The position numbers were made by a program, and so were the translations under genes. Below are positions 34,734-45,712 of a stretch of DNA of 64,000 bases, piece by piece. This DNA is from Methanosarcina sp. 2.H.T.1A.6 (GTDB lineage: Archaea; Halobacteriota; Methanosarcinia; Methanosarcinales; Methanosarcinaceae): the NCBI RefSeq assembly GCF_000979455.1, contig NZ_JJOY01000003.1, positions 1 through 64,000 of the forward strand, in the 5' to 3' direction. A model generated the notes under the pieces. That model saw only the letters and a program-made list of their open reading frames with translations. It ran no database searches and was not told the origin of the DNA. Every line of letters starts with the position of its first letter. Position 1 is the first letter of the stretch.

Positions 34734-35627
34734 TTACTTCAAGCCCAATGCCTTTCTTTTTCCTTCAATATGCTCAAGCATCAGGTTTGCAGCTTTGAAG
34801 GGGTCAGGCTCAACTGCAAAACTTGCTCCAACAACACTGTCCAGGCCTTTTGTCAGCAGAGCCGTAACTGCCTGGCTGCCAAGGACAGGGGGGATCGTGC
34901 CGAGAACGGTAAACACTCCGGAAGAAACAACGTAAGCCCCTATACTCACTGCTTTTTCGCTCATCCATTCAGGGGCTGCACCGGCAGCGGGGAGGTCACT
35001 TATATCCACACCCAGGCGGTTTGCAATTGCCGAGGCAAGCACCAGGATGCGGCTGATATCAACACAGGAACCCATGTGCAGGACAGGAGGAATGCCAAGG
35101 GCTTCGCAGATGCCTTTGAGTCCGTCTCCTGCCAGAACAGCAGCTTCCGGCACAAGAAGCCCGGCTTCGGCACAGGCAATCGCATTGCATCTGGTGGTCA
35201 CTGCCATGACATTATTCTTGATCAGCTCCTTTACAAGGTTCACATGCCCGTAATTGTGCTGGACCTTTACATTATTGCATCCAACAACCGCTCCGATTCC
35301 TTTCACCGGACCTCCGGCAATCGCCTCGATGAGAGGGTCAGGGCTTCCTCCAAGGGCATTGAGGATTGCTTCGACACTGAAACCGACCATGCACTCCTGC
35401 TTTTCTTCCGGGATACTTACCTTTTCGCGGTTCCGGTTCGGGAAATTTTCCACGGCTGCCCTTACAATTTCTTTTGCAGTTTCATAAGCCTCATCTTCAT
35501 GGTATTCCATTCTCACAGTTCCCGGGAAATCGGCTTTTGGAGATGTGGATATAAATTTTGTACGGTAGCAGCCGGTAAGTCCTCCAAGAGACGGCATAAT
35601 GCACTGTACATCCACTACCGCGTGATC
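34734..35627 (-). pseudogene. cooS: C-terminal fragment of Ni-CO dehydrogenase CooS
   Basis: About 293-297 residues that match the C-terminal half of the roughly 630-residue CooS: VVDVQCIMPSLGGLTGC, KFISTSPKADFPGT, CNNVKVQHNYGHV, TRCNAIACAEAGLL, HMGSCVDISRILVLA and FAVEPDPFKAANLM. The conserved cysteines of the C-cluster region in this half are present. The N-terminal half, with the B and D clusters, is absent; homology begins at DHAVVDVQ directly after an in-frame TAG (35630-35628), and nothing like CooS is seen upstream. A GTG at 35615 could start a short protein, but it cannot be an active enzyme. Confidence 0.85.
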
Positions 35628-35636
35628 CTAAAATAA

Positions 35637-36335
35637 GTTGAGCTAAACCTGATCTTGTTCCTGAAGCTCAATTTGTTAAGTTGATAAAATTATTTAGGAC
35701 TACCAAATGTTTAGGACTACCAAATGTTATTATTTTATATACTTTTTTAAAAAACGCAATGTGTGAATATATATTTGAAGTTATTCCTTCAGGCAGATGT
35801 ACTAAAAACTCAACTAATAAATAGCCTGAAAAATGATAGATTACCTGATACTTAGATCACATTAAAATAGGAAGATGAATTGAAGGAAGATTACTGAATA
35901 AAATAAGTATCCTGCATAACATGGATCAAAGGATACGGATAAGAGAAGTCAATGGAATATATAAATAAGTCAAAAGAGAAGTCAATGGAATATATAAATA
36001 AGTCAAAAGAGAAGTCAATGGAATATATAAATAAGTCAATGAATAGGAATCGTCAGGAATAAATCGATGCCTGAAGATAAAGGCATCAGAAAACCAAATA
36101 GCAAGGATCAGGAACACGAGATCTGCGAAAGAATGCCAGGTCCACAAAAGATATAAGTAAATAACCCTGGCGAATATATAAGAATTAAATGTAAATAGCA
36201 GGATAAGGTTCTCATGTCTGAGAATGAAGGATAAATAAGAATCAGGATCATTTGAGTACAGGACCTTAAAATATCCCCGCTAAATGTAAAATTCTGTTTC
36301 CCCTATCGCAAAAGTGGCTTTGATGGTGAATTTTT
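35637..36335. repeat. spacer with two tandem repeats
   Basis: TTTAGGACTACCAAATG occurs twice in tandem at 35692-35725. At 35941-36039 there are three copies of a 33-bp unit containing GGAATATATAAATAAGTC, each with a TATA-like core. A 73-codon frame on the - strand over these repeats is an artefact. No gene is supported in this 700-bp spacer between the broken cooS gene and the Trm112-like gene. Confidence 0.8.
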
Positions 36336-36518
36336 GTGAAAAAAGATCTTATGGATATTCTGGCCTGCCCTATATGTAAGGGCGATCTGATTTTGAACGT
36401 TGTTGAAGAAAACGAAGAAGAGGTCATATCCGGAACCCTCTACTGCCCTGTCTGTAAAGAGCATTATCCCATAGATGAGGGGATTCCGAATTTGCTTCCT
36501 CCGGACCTCAGGAAATGA
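36336..36518 (+). CDS. Trm112-like Zn-ribbon protein
   Basis: 60 residues from GTG. It has MDILACPICKGDL and CPVCKEHYPIDEGIPNLLPPD, the complete Trm112/UPF0434 pattern with two CxxC pairs. In archaea and eukaryotes Trm112 binds and activates several methyltransferases acting on tRNA, rRNA and translation factors. GGTGAA is upstream. The next gene starts nine bases after its stop, so the two form an operon. Confidence 0.88.
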   Translation: MKKDLMDILACPICKGDLILNVVEENEEEVISGTLYCPVCKEHYPIDEGIPNLLPPDLRK

Positions 36519-36526
36519 TGTGAGGG

Positions 36527-37303
36527 TTGAACTTGGAGCAAATATTCCAGAATGTTATCATTAACCGGCAGGAAATAAACTCTATTGAGTTTGAAAACGA
36601 AAGCATTGAGATTCCTCTTTATCCAGGCGGAGAGCAGACTTTCGAAATCCTGGTTACAAACTACGGGTCTCCAACTCATATCCACCTTTCAGTGAGTGAA
36701 GAACTAAAAGGCCAGATCACTTTTTTGCGGGACAACCCCTATGTGCTCCAGAAAGAATACGTTTCTGCAGTTGCAAGAATCCCACAGGAAGGCAGGGTAC
36801 TTACAAAAGGTCATATTTATATCACTGCAGGTTACGGCTCGAAAAAGAAAGGTTTTCCAGTCCATCTCGGAAAGGCAGGGACTGAGGCAAAGCCGCAGGA
36901 GCCCTCAAAGGATGAGGCTACAAAAAGGGAAGAAGACACGGAAGAGTTAAAGCCCTCAAGGCCTTCCGTAGTGGAACCTGTAATAAAAATATCTCGTCCA
37001 AGGACAGGGGGCGGAAGCAGAAGCGGATTTAGCGGGATTTCATCTCCCTTCCGGAGGAATTTTAAGGGAGGGTTTTCACCCACTTCAGGAAAAAAGACTC
37101 GAAAAGGTATGGGACAGAACGAAAGGCTTCCTCTAGCCCTGGCTTTTGGAGGCTTTTTACTGCTTGTATTCTTATTCTTCCTTTACTTCATTCTGCCAGC
37201 TGGACTCCAGTTCAGTGTCAGTTTTGCTCAGGCCCTCTTATTCTCAATCCTGTTTGTGACCTGTACAACCTACATCCTGCTAAAAATTATGGAAGACGGT
37301 TGA
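36527..37303 (+). CDS. membrane protein with N-terminal soluble domain, unknown function
   Basis: 258 residues. An N-terminal beta-rich domain of about 115 residues (FEILVTNYGSPTHIHLSVSEEL, GRVLTKGHIYITAGYG) resembles Ig-like or DUF-type domains; then comes a charged, Gly/Ser/Arg-rich linker and two C-terminal membrane helices (LALAFGGFLLLVFLFFLYFI and ALLFSILFVTCTTYILL). It has no signal peptide, so the soluble part is probably cytoplasmic. Start is uncertain: TTG at 36527 or at 36533, with TGAGGG upstream. Role unknown. Confidence 0.75.
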   Translation: MNLEQIFQNVIINRQEINSIEFENESIEIPLYPGGEQTFEILVTNYGSPTHIHLSVSEELKGQITFLRDNPYVLQKEYVSAVARIPQEGRVLTKGHIYITAGYGSKKKGFPVHLGKAGTEAKPQEPSKDEATKREEDTEELKPSRPSVVEPVIKISRPRTGGGSRSGFSGISSPFRRNFKGGFSPTSGKKTRKGMGQNERLPLALAFGGFLLLVFLFFLYFILPAGLQFSVSFAQALLFSILFVTCTTYILLKIMEDG

Positions 37304-39366
<2,063 letters not shown>

Positions 39367-39624
39367 CCCCATCAGAGTGATTGGAGGGAATTATTTTTCT
39401 CTTTAATCCTCTTTTCGGGCTCATTTTTACCCTTATTGGGATCTATAAAGCCAGTTTCTAACCCATTAACTCACGCCCAGATCAAAGAGTTTCCCTTTCG
39501 CGGGAAAATGATAAATACTTCTAAAACTGAGAATAATAGATTACGATGGTATCTGTTTCGGCACTGTACTTCAGTAGCATGTACAGGTATTGCGATTTCA
39601 CCAAATATTATGAAGGTATATACA

Positions 39625-39756
39625 ATGGCAATGTCTAAAAAAGATATGGATAAGAAGAAGAGCGCTAAGAAAGAAAAGATGGGAGAGCTGGAAAAACTAG
39701 CTGCCGCAGGTAGCAAGGACGCAAAGAAGAAACTTGCAAAGCAAAAGAAAAAATAA
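39625..39756 (+). CDS. lysine-rich 43-residue microprotein, paralogue of 41176-41313
   Basis: The protein opens MAMSKKDMDKKKSAKKEKMG and ends AKQKKK; between lies an acidic-basic helix with ELEKLAAAGSKDAKKKL. A longer frame back to 39436 exists but only the part from 39625 is like the second copy, MAMAKKDMEK with a similar end. GAAGGT lies 9-14 bases before the ATG. Highly basic and helical; it could bind nucleic acid or ribosomes. The family is not known to me. A hairpin terminator follows. Confidence 0.75.
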   Translation: MAMSKKDMDKKKSAKKEKMGELEKLAAAGSKDAKKKLAKQKKK

Positions 39757-39797
39757 TCCTTTGATACTTTTTTCCTTTTTGTCTTACATTTGTGAGA

Positions 39798-39826
39798 GGG
39801 GCCGGGAATTTCAAAAACCCGGTCCC
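39798..39826 (+). terminator. strong hairpin after the microprotein gene
   Basis: GGGGCCGGG pairs with CCCGGTCCC (one G-T pair) around an 11-base loop, 41 bases after the stop codon. It is GC-rich in an AT-rich surrounding and fits a transcript 3' end, though no T-run follows. Confidence 0.5.
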
Positions 39827-39906
39827 GAAAATATCTTCTCAATTACTGTGTAATTTATCTGTTTTTAATCTCCCTATCTACTATGCTCGTTGAGAAAGAT
39901 TTTTTT

Positions 39907-40062
39907 TCAACCGGAAACATTAGAATTAGACTCAAACTTTTCTATCATAAGTTCTCTTGACCCTTCGCATTTCCTGCAGAAACTTCTTGCGTGCTTTCTT
40001 TTTCGCCACTCTTCAGCTTTATAAATCAGACCGTAGCGTTTACGCAGACGCACAGCTCTCAT
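39907..40062 (-). CDS. possible 51-residue basic protein with a CxxC pair
   Basis: An uninterrupted frame from ATG at 40062 to TGA. It is highly basic (MRAVRLRKRYGLIYKAEEWR) with FCRKCEGSRELMIEK, a CxxC that could bind metal. There is no visible ribosome binding site and no neighbour that supports it. It is listed as a candidate only; it may be a chance frame. Confidence 0.3.
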   Translation of the reverse strand: MRAVRLRKRYGLIYKAEEWRKRKHARSFCRKCEGSRELMIEKFESNSNVSG

Positions 40063-40395
40063 TTCGTGTGGATTCTCTGTTCAGATTATCTTTTCAGGCA
40101 GGGAGTTATCAATTCCAATTTTCTTTTCTATATTCATTTTCCTGAAAAAATGTTCTCCTGGTAGGTGAGCCAATTTTAGATTCCTTCTATTTTTTGTTCA
40201 GTTTTACTGCTTTCAAATAACTATCTGGAAAAGAAAAAAATATCCGAATAAGGTACTTATAGAACTTCTTTTGTTTGTAGTGATACTTAGATTACTCACA
40301 ATACTTGCTTACATTATCAAATATTCTAAAATTTTCGAGCTACTGAATCCTTTATAAGATAGTTTACTCTTTATTTGCCGGAGTTGGTCATCCAG

Positions 40396-40917
40396 ATGAG
40401 TTACATAGATACATGGAAAGAGGTCGTTTTCAGTCCTGACCGATTTTTCCGAGAGATGCCAAAAAAAGGAGGTTATGCAGATCCTGTTGTTTTTACAGCC
40501 ATGAATACGTTGGTTGCAGGTTTGCTCACATCCACAGTCGGCAGGATCTTTGATCCTCACCTGGATGTAATATGGGAAGCAGGCAACGTTTCTTTTTTGT
40601 CCGGCCTTCTCTTGCTAGTAATTGGTGTTATTTTATTGAACTTTATCTATGGAGCAATACTCCATATATTATTCAGACTTGTTGGAGGCACTGGCAGCTA
40701 TCAGGGGACTTACCGACTTGTTGCCTATGCCGAGGCTCCGGGAATATTTGATTCCGTACCTATTTTTCATTCCATCATTTACACACCCTATCTGCAAACC
40801 ATTGGGGGAAAGCATGTCCATAACATTAGCACAAAAAGGGCTGCAGTAGCTGTGCTCCTTCCGATTCTGTTGTTCTTAATAGGGATATTTATGCTTATAG
40901 GGCTTGAAAATCCCTGA
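40396..40917 (+). CDS. Yip1-family membrane protein
   Basis: 173 residues from ATG at 40396; an earlier TTG would add seven residues. It opens with the family signature YIDTWKEVVFSPDRFFREMPKKGGYADPVVF and has about five membrane helices, with a central GGTGSYQGTYRLVAYAEAPGIFDSVP and a final VHNISTKRAAVAVLLPILL. Yip1-like proteins are widespread archaeal membrane proteins of unknown function. Slightly shorter than usual in the last loop. Confidence 0.85.
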   Translation: MSYIDTWKEVVFSPDRFFREMPKKGGYADPVVFTAMNTLVAGLLTSTVGRIFDPHLDVIWEAGNVSFLSGLLLLVIGVILLNFIYGAILHILFRLVGGTGSYQGTYRLVAYAEAPGIFDSVPIFHSIIYTPYLQTIGGKHVHNISTKRAAVAVLLPILLFLIGIFMLIGLENP

Positions 40918-41175
40918 TTCTATGACCCAATGCAGTTAATCCGTAAATGTATATTCCAAAACCCTTCTTTTTAAGTCTGGTCCTGGATATTCTCATTATC
41001 CAGTTTCTTCATTTTTCTTATTTTAATCTGCCTTATTTGAGTTTTTCCTTCCGGACAGAAACTATTAAATATTTTCAACACTTATGCGCCATATTTGCAG
41101 CAATATATAAAAGAGTTGAAGCTGCATAAACATTACGAAGAGGTTGCATAAGCAGTCTCGCTGAAGGTTTGTTAT

Positions 41176-41313
41176 ATGGCAATGGCTAAGAAAGATATGG
41201 AAAAGATCTCTAACTCCAGAGCTCGCAAAGAAATGGAAAATCTGCAGAAAAAAGCTTCTTCCGGCGATAAGGAAGCAAAGAAAATGCTCGAAAAAGATAA
41301 AAAGAAAAAATAA
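41176..41313 (+). CDS. lysine-rich 45-residue microprotein, paralogue of 39625-39756
   Basis: A complete small frame, ATG to TAA, opening MAMAKKDMEKISNSRARKEM and ending LEKDKKKK. It aligns with the first microprotein at both ends and in the middle (LQKKASSGDKEAKKML versus LEKLAAAGSKDAKKKL). GAAGGT again precedes the ATG. Two such paralogues separated only by a Yip1 gene support both being real. Basic, helical, cytoplasmic; function unknown. Confidence 0.75.
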   Translation: MAMAKKDMEKISNSRARKEMENLQKKASSGDKEAKKMLEKDKKKK

Positions 41314-41433
41314 CCGGGGCAAGTTTTTCATCTCAACAAATTTATGCAAAGATCCGGAGGGGTTAGAAAAAACCCATATCTGAAAGCTTTCCATTTCAAA
41401 AATCAAATTCAGACTGTTTACAAGCATACATTA

Positions 41434-41563
41434 AGCTAATCCCAAAACTCAAAATGACGTCTCCAAGTCCCTTATTTCAAACATTTAATCGAGTTTTTGC
41501 TCATAGAAAAACAGTCCTAAAAACGTTAATGATTTGGGAACAAAGCTGGTTTTGGGATTAGCT
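41434..41563. mobile_element. MITE with 15-bp terminal inverted repeats
   Basis: 130 bases bounded by AGCTAATCCCAAAAC at 41434-41448 and its exact complement at 41549-41563. No coding capacity. It is unrelated in sequence to the MITE at 7679-7803, so at least two such families are present. Confidence 0.8.
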
Positions 41564-41748
41564 CAGTTACGAACAGGCTTTTACAGTAAGTATCTCCATT
41601 TTTCTTGATTTTCGTTTACTTATATCTTGATTTTCGTTTGCTTATACTTCCTGATTGTTACTTCTCGGCTTTACTTTTTAAGGGACGGTGTCTTTGTAAA
41701 TTAATTTATGTGATAGTATATATTACTCTAGCGTTATTTTTACAAAGT

Positions 41749-41779
41749 TTTATATACTTACAAAATAGGACTATATCTG
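41749..41779 (+). promoter_or_regulatory. TATA box placed for leaderless transcription
   Basis: TTTATATACTT at about 41748-41758 lies some 25 bases before the GTG start at 41780. At the usual archaeal distance, transcription would begin at or within a few bases of the start codon. A BRE-like purine stretch precedes it. Confidence 0.5.
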
Positions 41780-42364
41780 GTGATTATTATAGAAACCATA
41801 AGTTTTTCTGAAGCTGTTAAATATCCGTTCAAAGTGCCGCAAAGGCTTCTTTACATACTCTTGTTATTTATTCCCATAATAGGGTGGCTTGCACTTTTCG
41901 GCTACGTTGTAAGGCTCGTTAATGAATTTATTGAGGGCAGGTATGAGGGGCTTATTAAACTCGATTTTATGGAAGACCTGAAACTCGGGTTTATGGTTTT
42001 CCTGAAGTCTCTTCCTTTCTACATTGCATATACAGTTGTACTGCTTGCTACAATGTATGTTAATGAAACCCTGGGGAACATTGTCAACCTGCTGTTAGGG
42101 TTCTTTGTGATCCCTATGCTTGCCGTTAATTTCTTCAGGAAACAGACCGTTGAGTCTTTCTTTGAGTTTGACATCCTGAACGTCGTCAGGGACAACCTTG
42201 GGGAATATATCATTACCGTACTGAAACAGTATGCTCTTTTTATTATATTTGCAGTCCTTTCAATTGTACTTGTGGGCATACCTGCAATGTTCTTCACAAA
42301 TTCGATATTTGTTGCAAACCTGTATGGAAGGTTAGTGGAAAGGAAAGCAGGCTATGGCCTGTAA
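41780..42364 (+). CDS. DUF4013 membrane protein
   Basis: 194 residues from GTG. It has about five membrane helices and the DUF4013 pattern: SFSEAVKYPFKVPQRLLYIL, IPIIGWLALFGYVVRLVNEFI with a GRYEGLIKLDF segment, later LGEYIITVLKQYALFII. The family is common in archaea and of unknown function. The spacing of the TATA box suggests little or no leader, which explains the lack of a clear ribosome binding site. Confidence 0.85.
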   Translation: MIIIETISFSEAVKYPFKVPQRLLYILLLFIPIIGWLALFGYVVRLVNEFIEGRYEGLIKLDFMEDLKLGFMVFLKSLPFYIAYTVVLLATMYVNETLGNIVNLLLGFFVIPMLAVNFFRKQTVESFFEFDILNVVRDNLGEYIITVLKQYALFIIFAVLSIVLVGIPAMFFTNSIFVANLYGRLVERKAGYGL

Positions 42365-42526
42365 AAACGTTAGAATGATGTTATATCCGTTTACGACCGG
42401 ATTTTTCTGGCCTGAATATTTTTTTATTTTCTGGATTCACGGAATAGTATCTCCGGGTAAACTGTTAAGGTTCGGTCGGACTCCGGAAACTTCCCTTTTC
42501 GCGAAATGGTCAGCATTTCTATAAAA

Positions 42527-44059
42527 TCAATTCGCCGGAATTTGGGGAGCTAATAAAAAATCCCTTATCCTGCCAATTATTGTCATTACCCTGGAAGCAA
42601 AAGGAGTATCCGGGGTTGTTTTGCCATTGAAATGGTTATCGTAAATGCTGTTTTCCGAACCATTTGCCACGATGGCTTCACTATTACCATTCAGGTAATT
42701 CCCGCTTACCGTATTGTTGTTGCTGGAGTCCTCGAGGAACCTGCAGTACTTGAAATCCTCGGTCACTATCCTTGTGTTCACTGTTTTATTATTCGAGGGG
42801 TCAAGGTAGATGCCGTAAAGGCTGTTTGAGCTTACGGTGTTGTTATTGAGCGTGTTGAAGGTGGAAGACTTGAGATAGATCCCGTGCCCGTTGTTCGAGT
42901 TTGCAGTGTTTGCTTCCAGGGTGTTGCCGGAGGTTTCGTTCAGGTAGATCCCGTTTTTGCTGTTAAGGTTTGCAGTGTTTCCTGTCAGGGAATTGTTTTC
43001 GCTGTAATAATACAGCATGATCCCGTTCTCGTTCCTTGAAGCGGTATTGTTTTTAAGCTCGTTGTTCCAGGAAAAATGGTTGAGATGGATGCCGTATTTC
43101 CTGTTCAGGTCTGCCCTGTTGCTTTCCAGGCTGTTATTTGAGGAGGAGTCCAGGCAGATCCCGGTTTCATTGTTCGAGCTTGCATTGTTGTTTATCAGTG
43201 TGATATTTTCGGCGCCCCGGATATAGAAGCCGTTTTCATTGTCCAGGGCGGTGTTGTTGATAAAAATATTATTACTGCTGTAATATTCCAGCAGAAAACC
43301 GGTCCCGCTCTTCGAAATCCTGTTCTCGCTAAATGCGTTGTTTGCGCCTCCGAACATAAAGACTCCGCCCTTATTGTCCGACGCGGAGTTGCCCTTCAGT
43401 TCATTGCTGTCAGATGCAGCCAGAAAGATAGCGATATAGTTATTCGACGCGGTATTATTGCTCAGGGTGTTGTTGTCGGCATCTTCCAGGAAAATGCCCA
43501 GGATGTTGTTGGATATTTTATTGTTGGAGAGGGTGCAGGCATAAACTCCGCTATCTGCTTCTCCGTCCATTCCCCCGTTCACTCCTCCATTTACTTCTCC
43601 ATCAACTCCTTCATTTACCCCATCATCCACATTTTCCTCCGGGGCCCTGAATAATTCGGATCTTCCATCAAGGTATATCCCACAAGGCTCGCGGCTTTTC
43701 CCGGCACTGTTTGCTCCTGTAACGTTAAAGCCGCTAATTGTAACATTACTTGCCGTCATATGGAACACATGATCGCTCGGGTCGGCTGCCTGGACAATCG
43801 TATCCTCCGGGTTTCCGGACTTTGAGATTATGGTTAATTCCCTGTTCACGTCCACATTTTCCGTATATATCCCGCTGAAAACGAGAATGGTGTCCCCGGA
43901 TTTAGAATGGTTTACAGCTTCCTGTATGGAGGTATAGTCTGCTCCTCCGTTTTCATCCACAGTGATGCCCGTAGCTGCTGCAGCGGTACCTGCGGGTATT
44001 ATCATTAAAAAGAATATCAGTAAAACGAATTCCAGTGAAAAGCAGTTTTTTATTTTCAG
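42527..44059 (-). CDS. secreted parallel beta-helix (NosD/CASH-type) surface protein
   Basis: 510 residues if read from CTG at 44059. Its body is a parallel beta-helix of many 22-24-residue turns such as NNTLSNNTASNNYIAIFL and NGIYLNETSGNTLEANTANS, after an N-terminal DYTSIQEAVNHSKSGDTILVFSGIY. A Gly/Val/Asp/Glu-rich loop at about residue 145-175 of the chain looks inserted. The first ATG (44005) would cut the signal peptide in half; the upstream frame adds KIKNCFSLEFVLLIFFLM, and GGGG lies before the CTG. Probably a cell-surface protein; no anchor is seen at the C terminus. Confidence 0.8.
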   Translation of the reverse strand: MKIKNCFSLEFVLLIFFLMIIPAGTAAAATGITVDENGGADYTSIQEAVNHSKSGDTILVFSGIYTENVDVNRELTIISKSGNPEDTIVQAADPSDHVFHMTASNVTISGFNVTGANSAGKSREPCGIYLDGRSELFRAPEENVDDGVNEGVDGEVNGGVNGGMDGEADSGVYACTLSNNKISNNILGIFLEDADNNTLSNNTASNNYIAIFLAASDSNELKGNSASDNKGGVFMFGGANNAFSENRISKSGTGFLLEYYSSNNIFINNTALDNENGFYIRGAENITLINNNASSNNETGICLDSSSNNSLESNRADLNRKYGIHLNHFSWNNELKNNTASRNENGIMLYYYSENNSLTGNTANLNSKNGIYLNETSGNTLEANTANSNNGHGIYLKSSTFNTLNNNTVSSNSLYGIYLDPSNNKTVNTRIVTEDFKYCRFLEDSSNNNTVSGNYLNGNSEAIVANGSENSIYDNHFNGKTTPDTPFASRVMTIIGRIRDFLLAPQIPAN

Positions 44060-44118
44060 TTACCCAAACCCCTTTTTCACATTTAGCTTTTATTTATATA
44101 CAATATCTAACCGTTTGT

Positions 44119-44349
44119 TTAATTTCCTTTAATATGCCTGAAAACGAGTTTGAAGGCTGATATGCTTAGAGCGCCTACGGCCACTATCAGCAGGACAAAA
44201 AACACTCCGCCCACGAATTGGCTAAAGAGCATAAAAGAAGAAACTTGCCCCGGAAAAAAGAACTCTTTTATGTAATACAAAATTGTAACAAGTATCAACA
44301 TTACTAAAGAGACCATTGCTAAAGCCCGGGTGGATATTTTTTGTAACAT
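44119..44349 (-). CDS. small two-helix membrane protein
   Basis: 76 residues from the ATG at 44349, which has AAGGAG about ten bases upstream; other ATGs at 44358 and 44382 lie too close to it or before it. Two membrane helices: LAMVSLVMLILVTILYYI and VGGVFFVLLIVAVGALSISAF, with a basic C terminus FRHIKGN. Family unknown. It lies between the beta-helix protein and a secreted acidic protein on the same strand. Confidence 0.65.
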   Translation of the reverse strand: MLQKISTRALAMVSLVMLILVTILYYIKEFFFPGQVSSFMLFSQFVGGVFFVLLIVAVGALSISAFKLVFRHIKGN

Positions 44350-44461
44350 TTTTGCCATTCTCCTTCGTGGAATCAGGATCAAGCCGGGTCAAAATTGTCT
44401 TCATCCCTTAAGGAAAGCTAAGCTGTTCTCTTTATTCCTCTGTAGCTGCCTGCGCACGATC

Positions 44462-44938
44462 TCAATTTGTTGTTGACTCGTTAGCATCATTTGTTGTTGG
44501 TTCGTTTACTTCACCAGCTGGTGGTTCCGGGAAATCATCGGAACTGTTGTTTTGCTGTTCCGAGAGGTTTTGCCTCGAAAGATAATCTTCGATCATCTGT
44601 CTTTTTAATTCTTCAGGATAGTTTTCCGGAAGGTGCTCGATATCCTCAAGACTTTCGATCCGGACTGGCTTAAGCTTCTGGTCCTCTTCGAGCATTTTCC
44701 TTACAGTCTCGTTCTTTTCGGCAAGGGCACGAAGTTCATCAGTGCTGAGCCGGTTTAATTCATCACCTTCAGCAAACCAGGGGTCGCCTTCATTAAACCA
44801 GGGCGCATACGCAGGTTTTTCTTCTGTATCTTCTTCCTCTTCCCCCTTATCTGCAGCTTTTTGTGTGCCCTCAGTCGGTGCAAAGAAAACGGCTGCAAGC
44901 AATACTGCCATAACCAGTGCAGATATTCTAAATTTCAT
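44462..44938 (-). CDS. secreted acidic protein, unknown function
   Basis: 158 residues with a signal peptide (MKFRISALVMAVLLAAVFF, then a likely cleavage after APTEG). The mature chain is strongly acidic: EEEEDTEEKP, WFNEGDPWFAEGDELNRL, helices, and an Asn/Ser/Thr-rich tail with repeated NEPTTND/NESTTN. Such tails are often glycosylated in archaeal surface proteins. No domain is recognised. Exported. Confidence 0.7.
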   Translation of the reverse strand: MKFRISALVMAVLLAAVFFAPTEGTQKAADKGEEEEDTEEKPAYAPWFNEGDPWFAEGDELNRLSTDELRALAEKNETVRKMLEEDQKLKPVRIESLEDIEHLPENYPEELKRQMIEDYLSRQNLSEQQNNSSDDFPEPPAGEVNEPTTNDANESTTN

Positions 44939-45215
44939 ATTTGTTTCCCTATTCCTTTCTGTAATTCATCTCCTGTTTTTCGATTTCTCGTTTGAATACT
45001 ATAGTTCAACTCCCTTTATTTTTAAATATAGGAATTATTTGTCTTTTGCTCTCCACTCCATCAAACAAAGAGTGGAAATTGAATTTGATCTTACTTAATT
45101 ATATTAGAATATAACAATATTTGATTTTTCACAGAAATATTATATGATATAATATTTCTTTATAATTTTGTAATGTAATTGATTTTATTCTATATTGATC
45201 CGTGGAGAGTCTTTC

Positions 45216-45695
45216 ATGAATAAAATATGGGTAGCAGTAATCGTATTTTTTTTGTGTGTCATCGGAATTTTCGGGATATTTTACGAAAGACAGGTTGAAG
45301 CAGCCGCTGATGTAGTTCTTTCCGGCAATATTAGCTATACGGATGAGGAACTGCAAGAGATGTACGAAGAATACAATATTACGGAAAATGACCTCAAATT
45401 TGCGAGGGGAGAACTTCCAAATTATCTGGAAGGCACTATTCTTTACAGTGATCTTAGAGTCATAGCCAGTGAGACAGGAGAACCGCCGGAGGGTGCGATA
45501 GAAGGCGAACATTATGATGTGGTAATAAGCGAGCAGGAGATGTCAAAAATAATAGAGGAAGCAAGGGAAGATTACATTGAAAAATATGGGGTAGACCCTG
45601 CAAATCCCAAACTTGACGAGGTCGACGGCTACCTTATTCCTGTACAGGAAGCAAAGAGACTCGTGTTCCTCGATATGGTAAGGGAACTGGAATAA
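45216..45695 (+). CDS. membrane-anchored protein, unknown function
   Basis: 159 residues from ATG at 45216 with GGAGAG upstream; the longer frame starts at a TTG. One N-terminal membrane helix (IWVAVIVFFLCVIGIFGIFY) followed by an acidic helical domain with SYTDEELQEMYEEYNITENDLK and a conserved-looking end DGYLIPVQEAKRLVFLDMVRELE. No family recognised. The next gene starts 17 bases after its stop, so the two are probably one operon. Confidence 0.75.
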   Translation: MNKIWVAVIVFFLCVIGIFGIFYERQVEAAADVVLSGNISYTDEELQEMYEEYNITENDLKFARGELPNYLEGTILYSDLRVIASETGEPPEGAIEGEHYDVVISEQEMSKIIEEAREDYIEKYGVDPANPKLDEVDGYLIPVQEAKRLVFLDMVRELE

Positions 45696-45712
45696 ATCTG
45701 AGAGGTCCTGTG

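Noticed and set aside
34725-35636. 303-codon frame opposite the cooS fragment
   Set aside because: The opposite strand holds unmistakable CooS motifs; the frame is a shadow.
35941-36039. CRISPR array with 33-bp units
   Set aside because: The three units are contiguous and carry no spacers; no cas genes are in the window.
35926-36147. Frame with LLTYLYIPLTS repeats on the - strand
   Set aside because: The repeat unit is a 33-bp intergenic tandem repeat that happens to be divisible by three; no gene signals.
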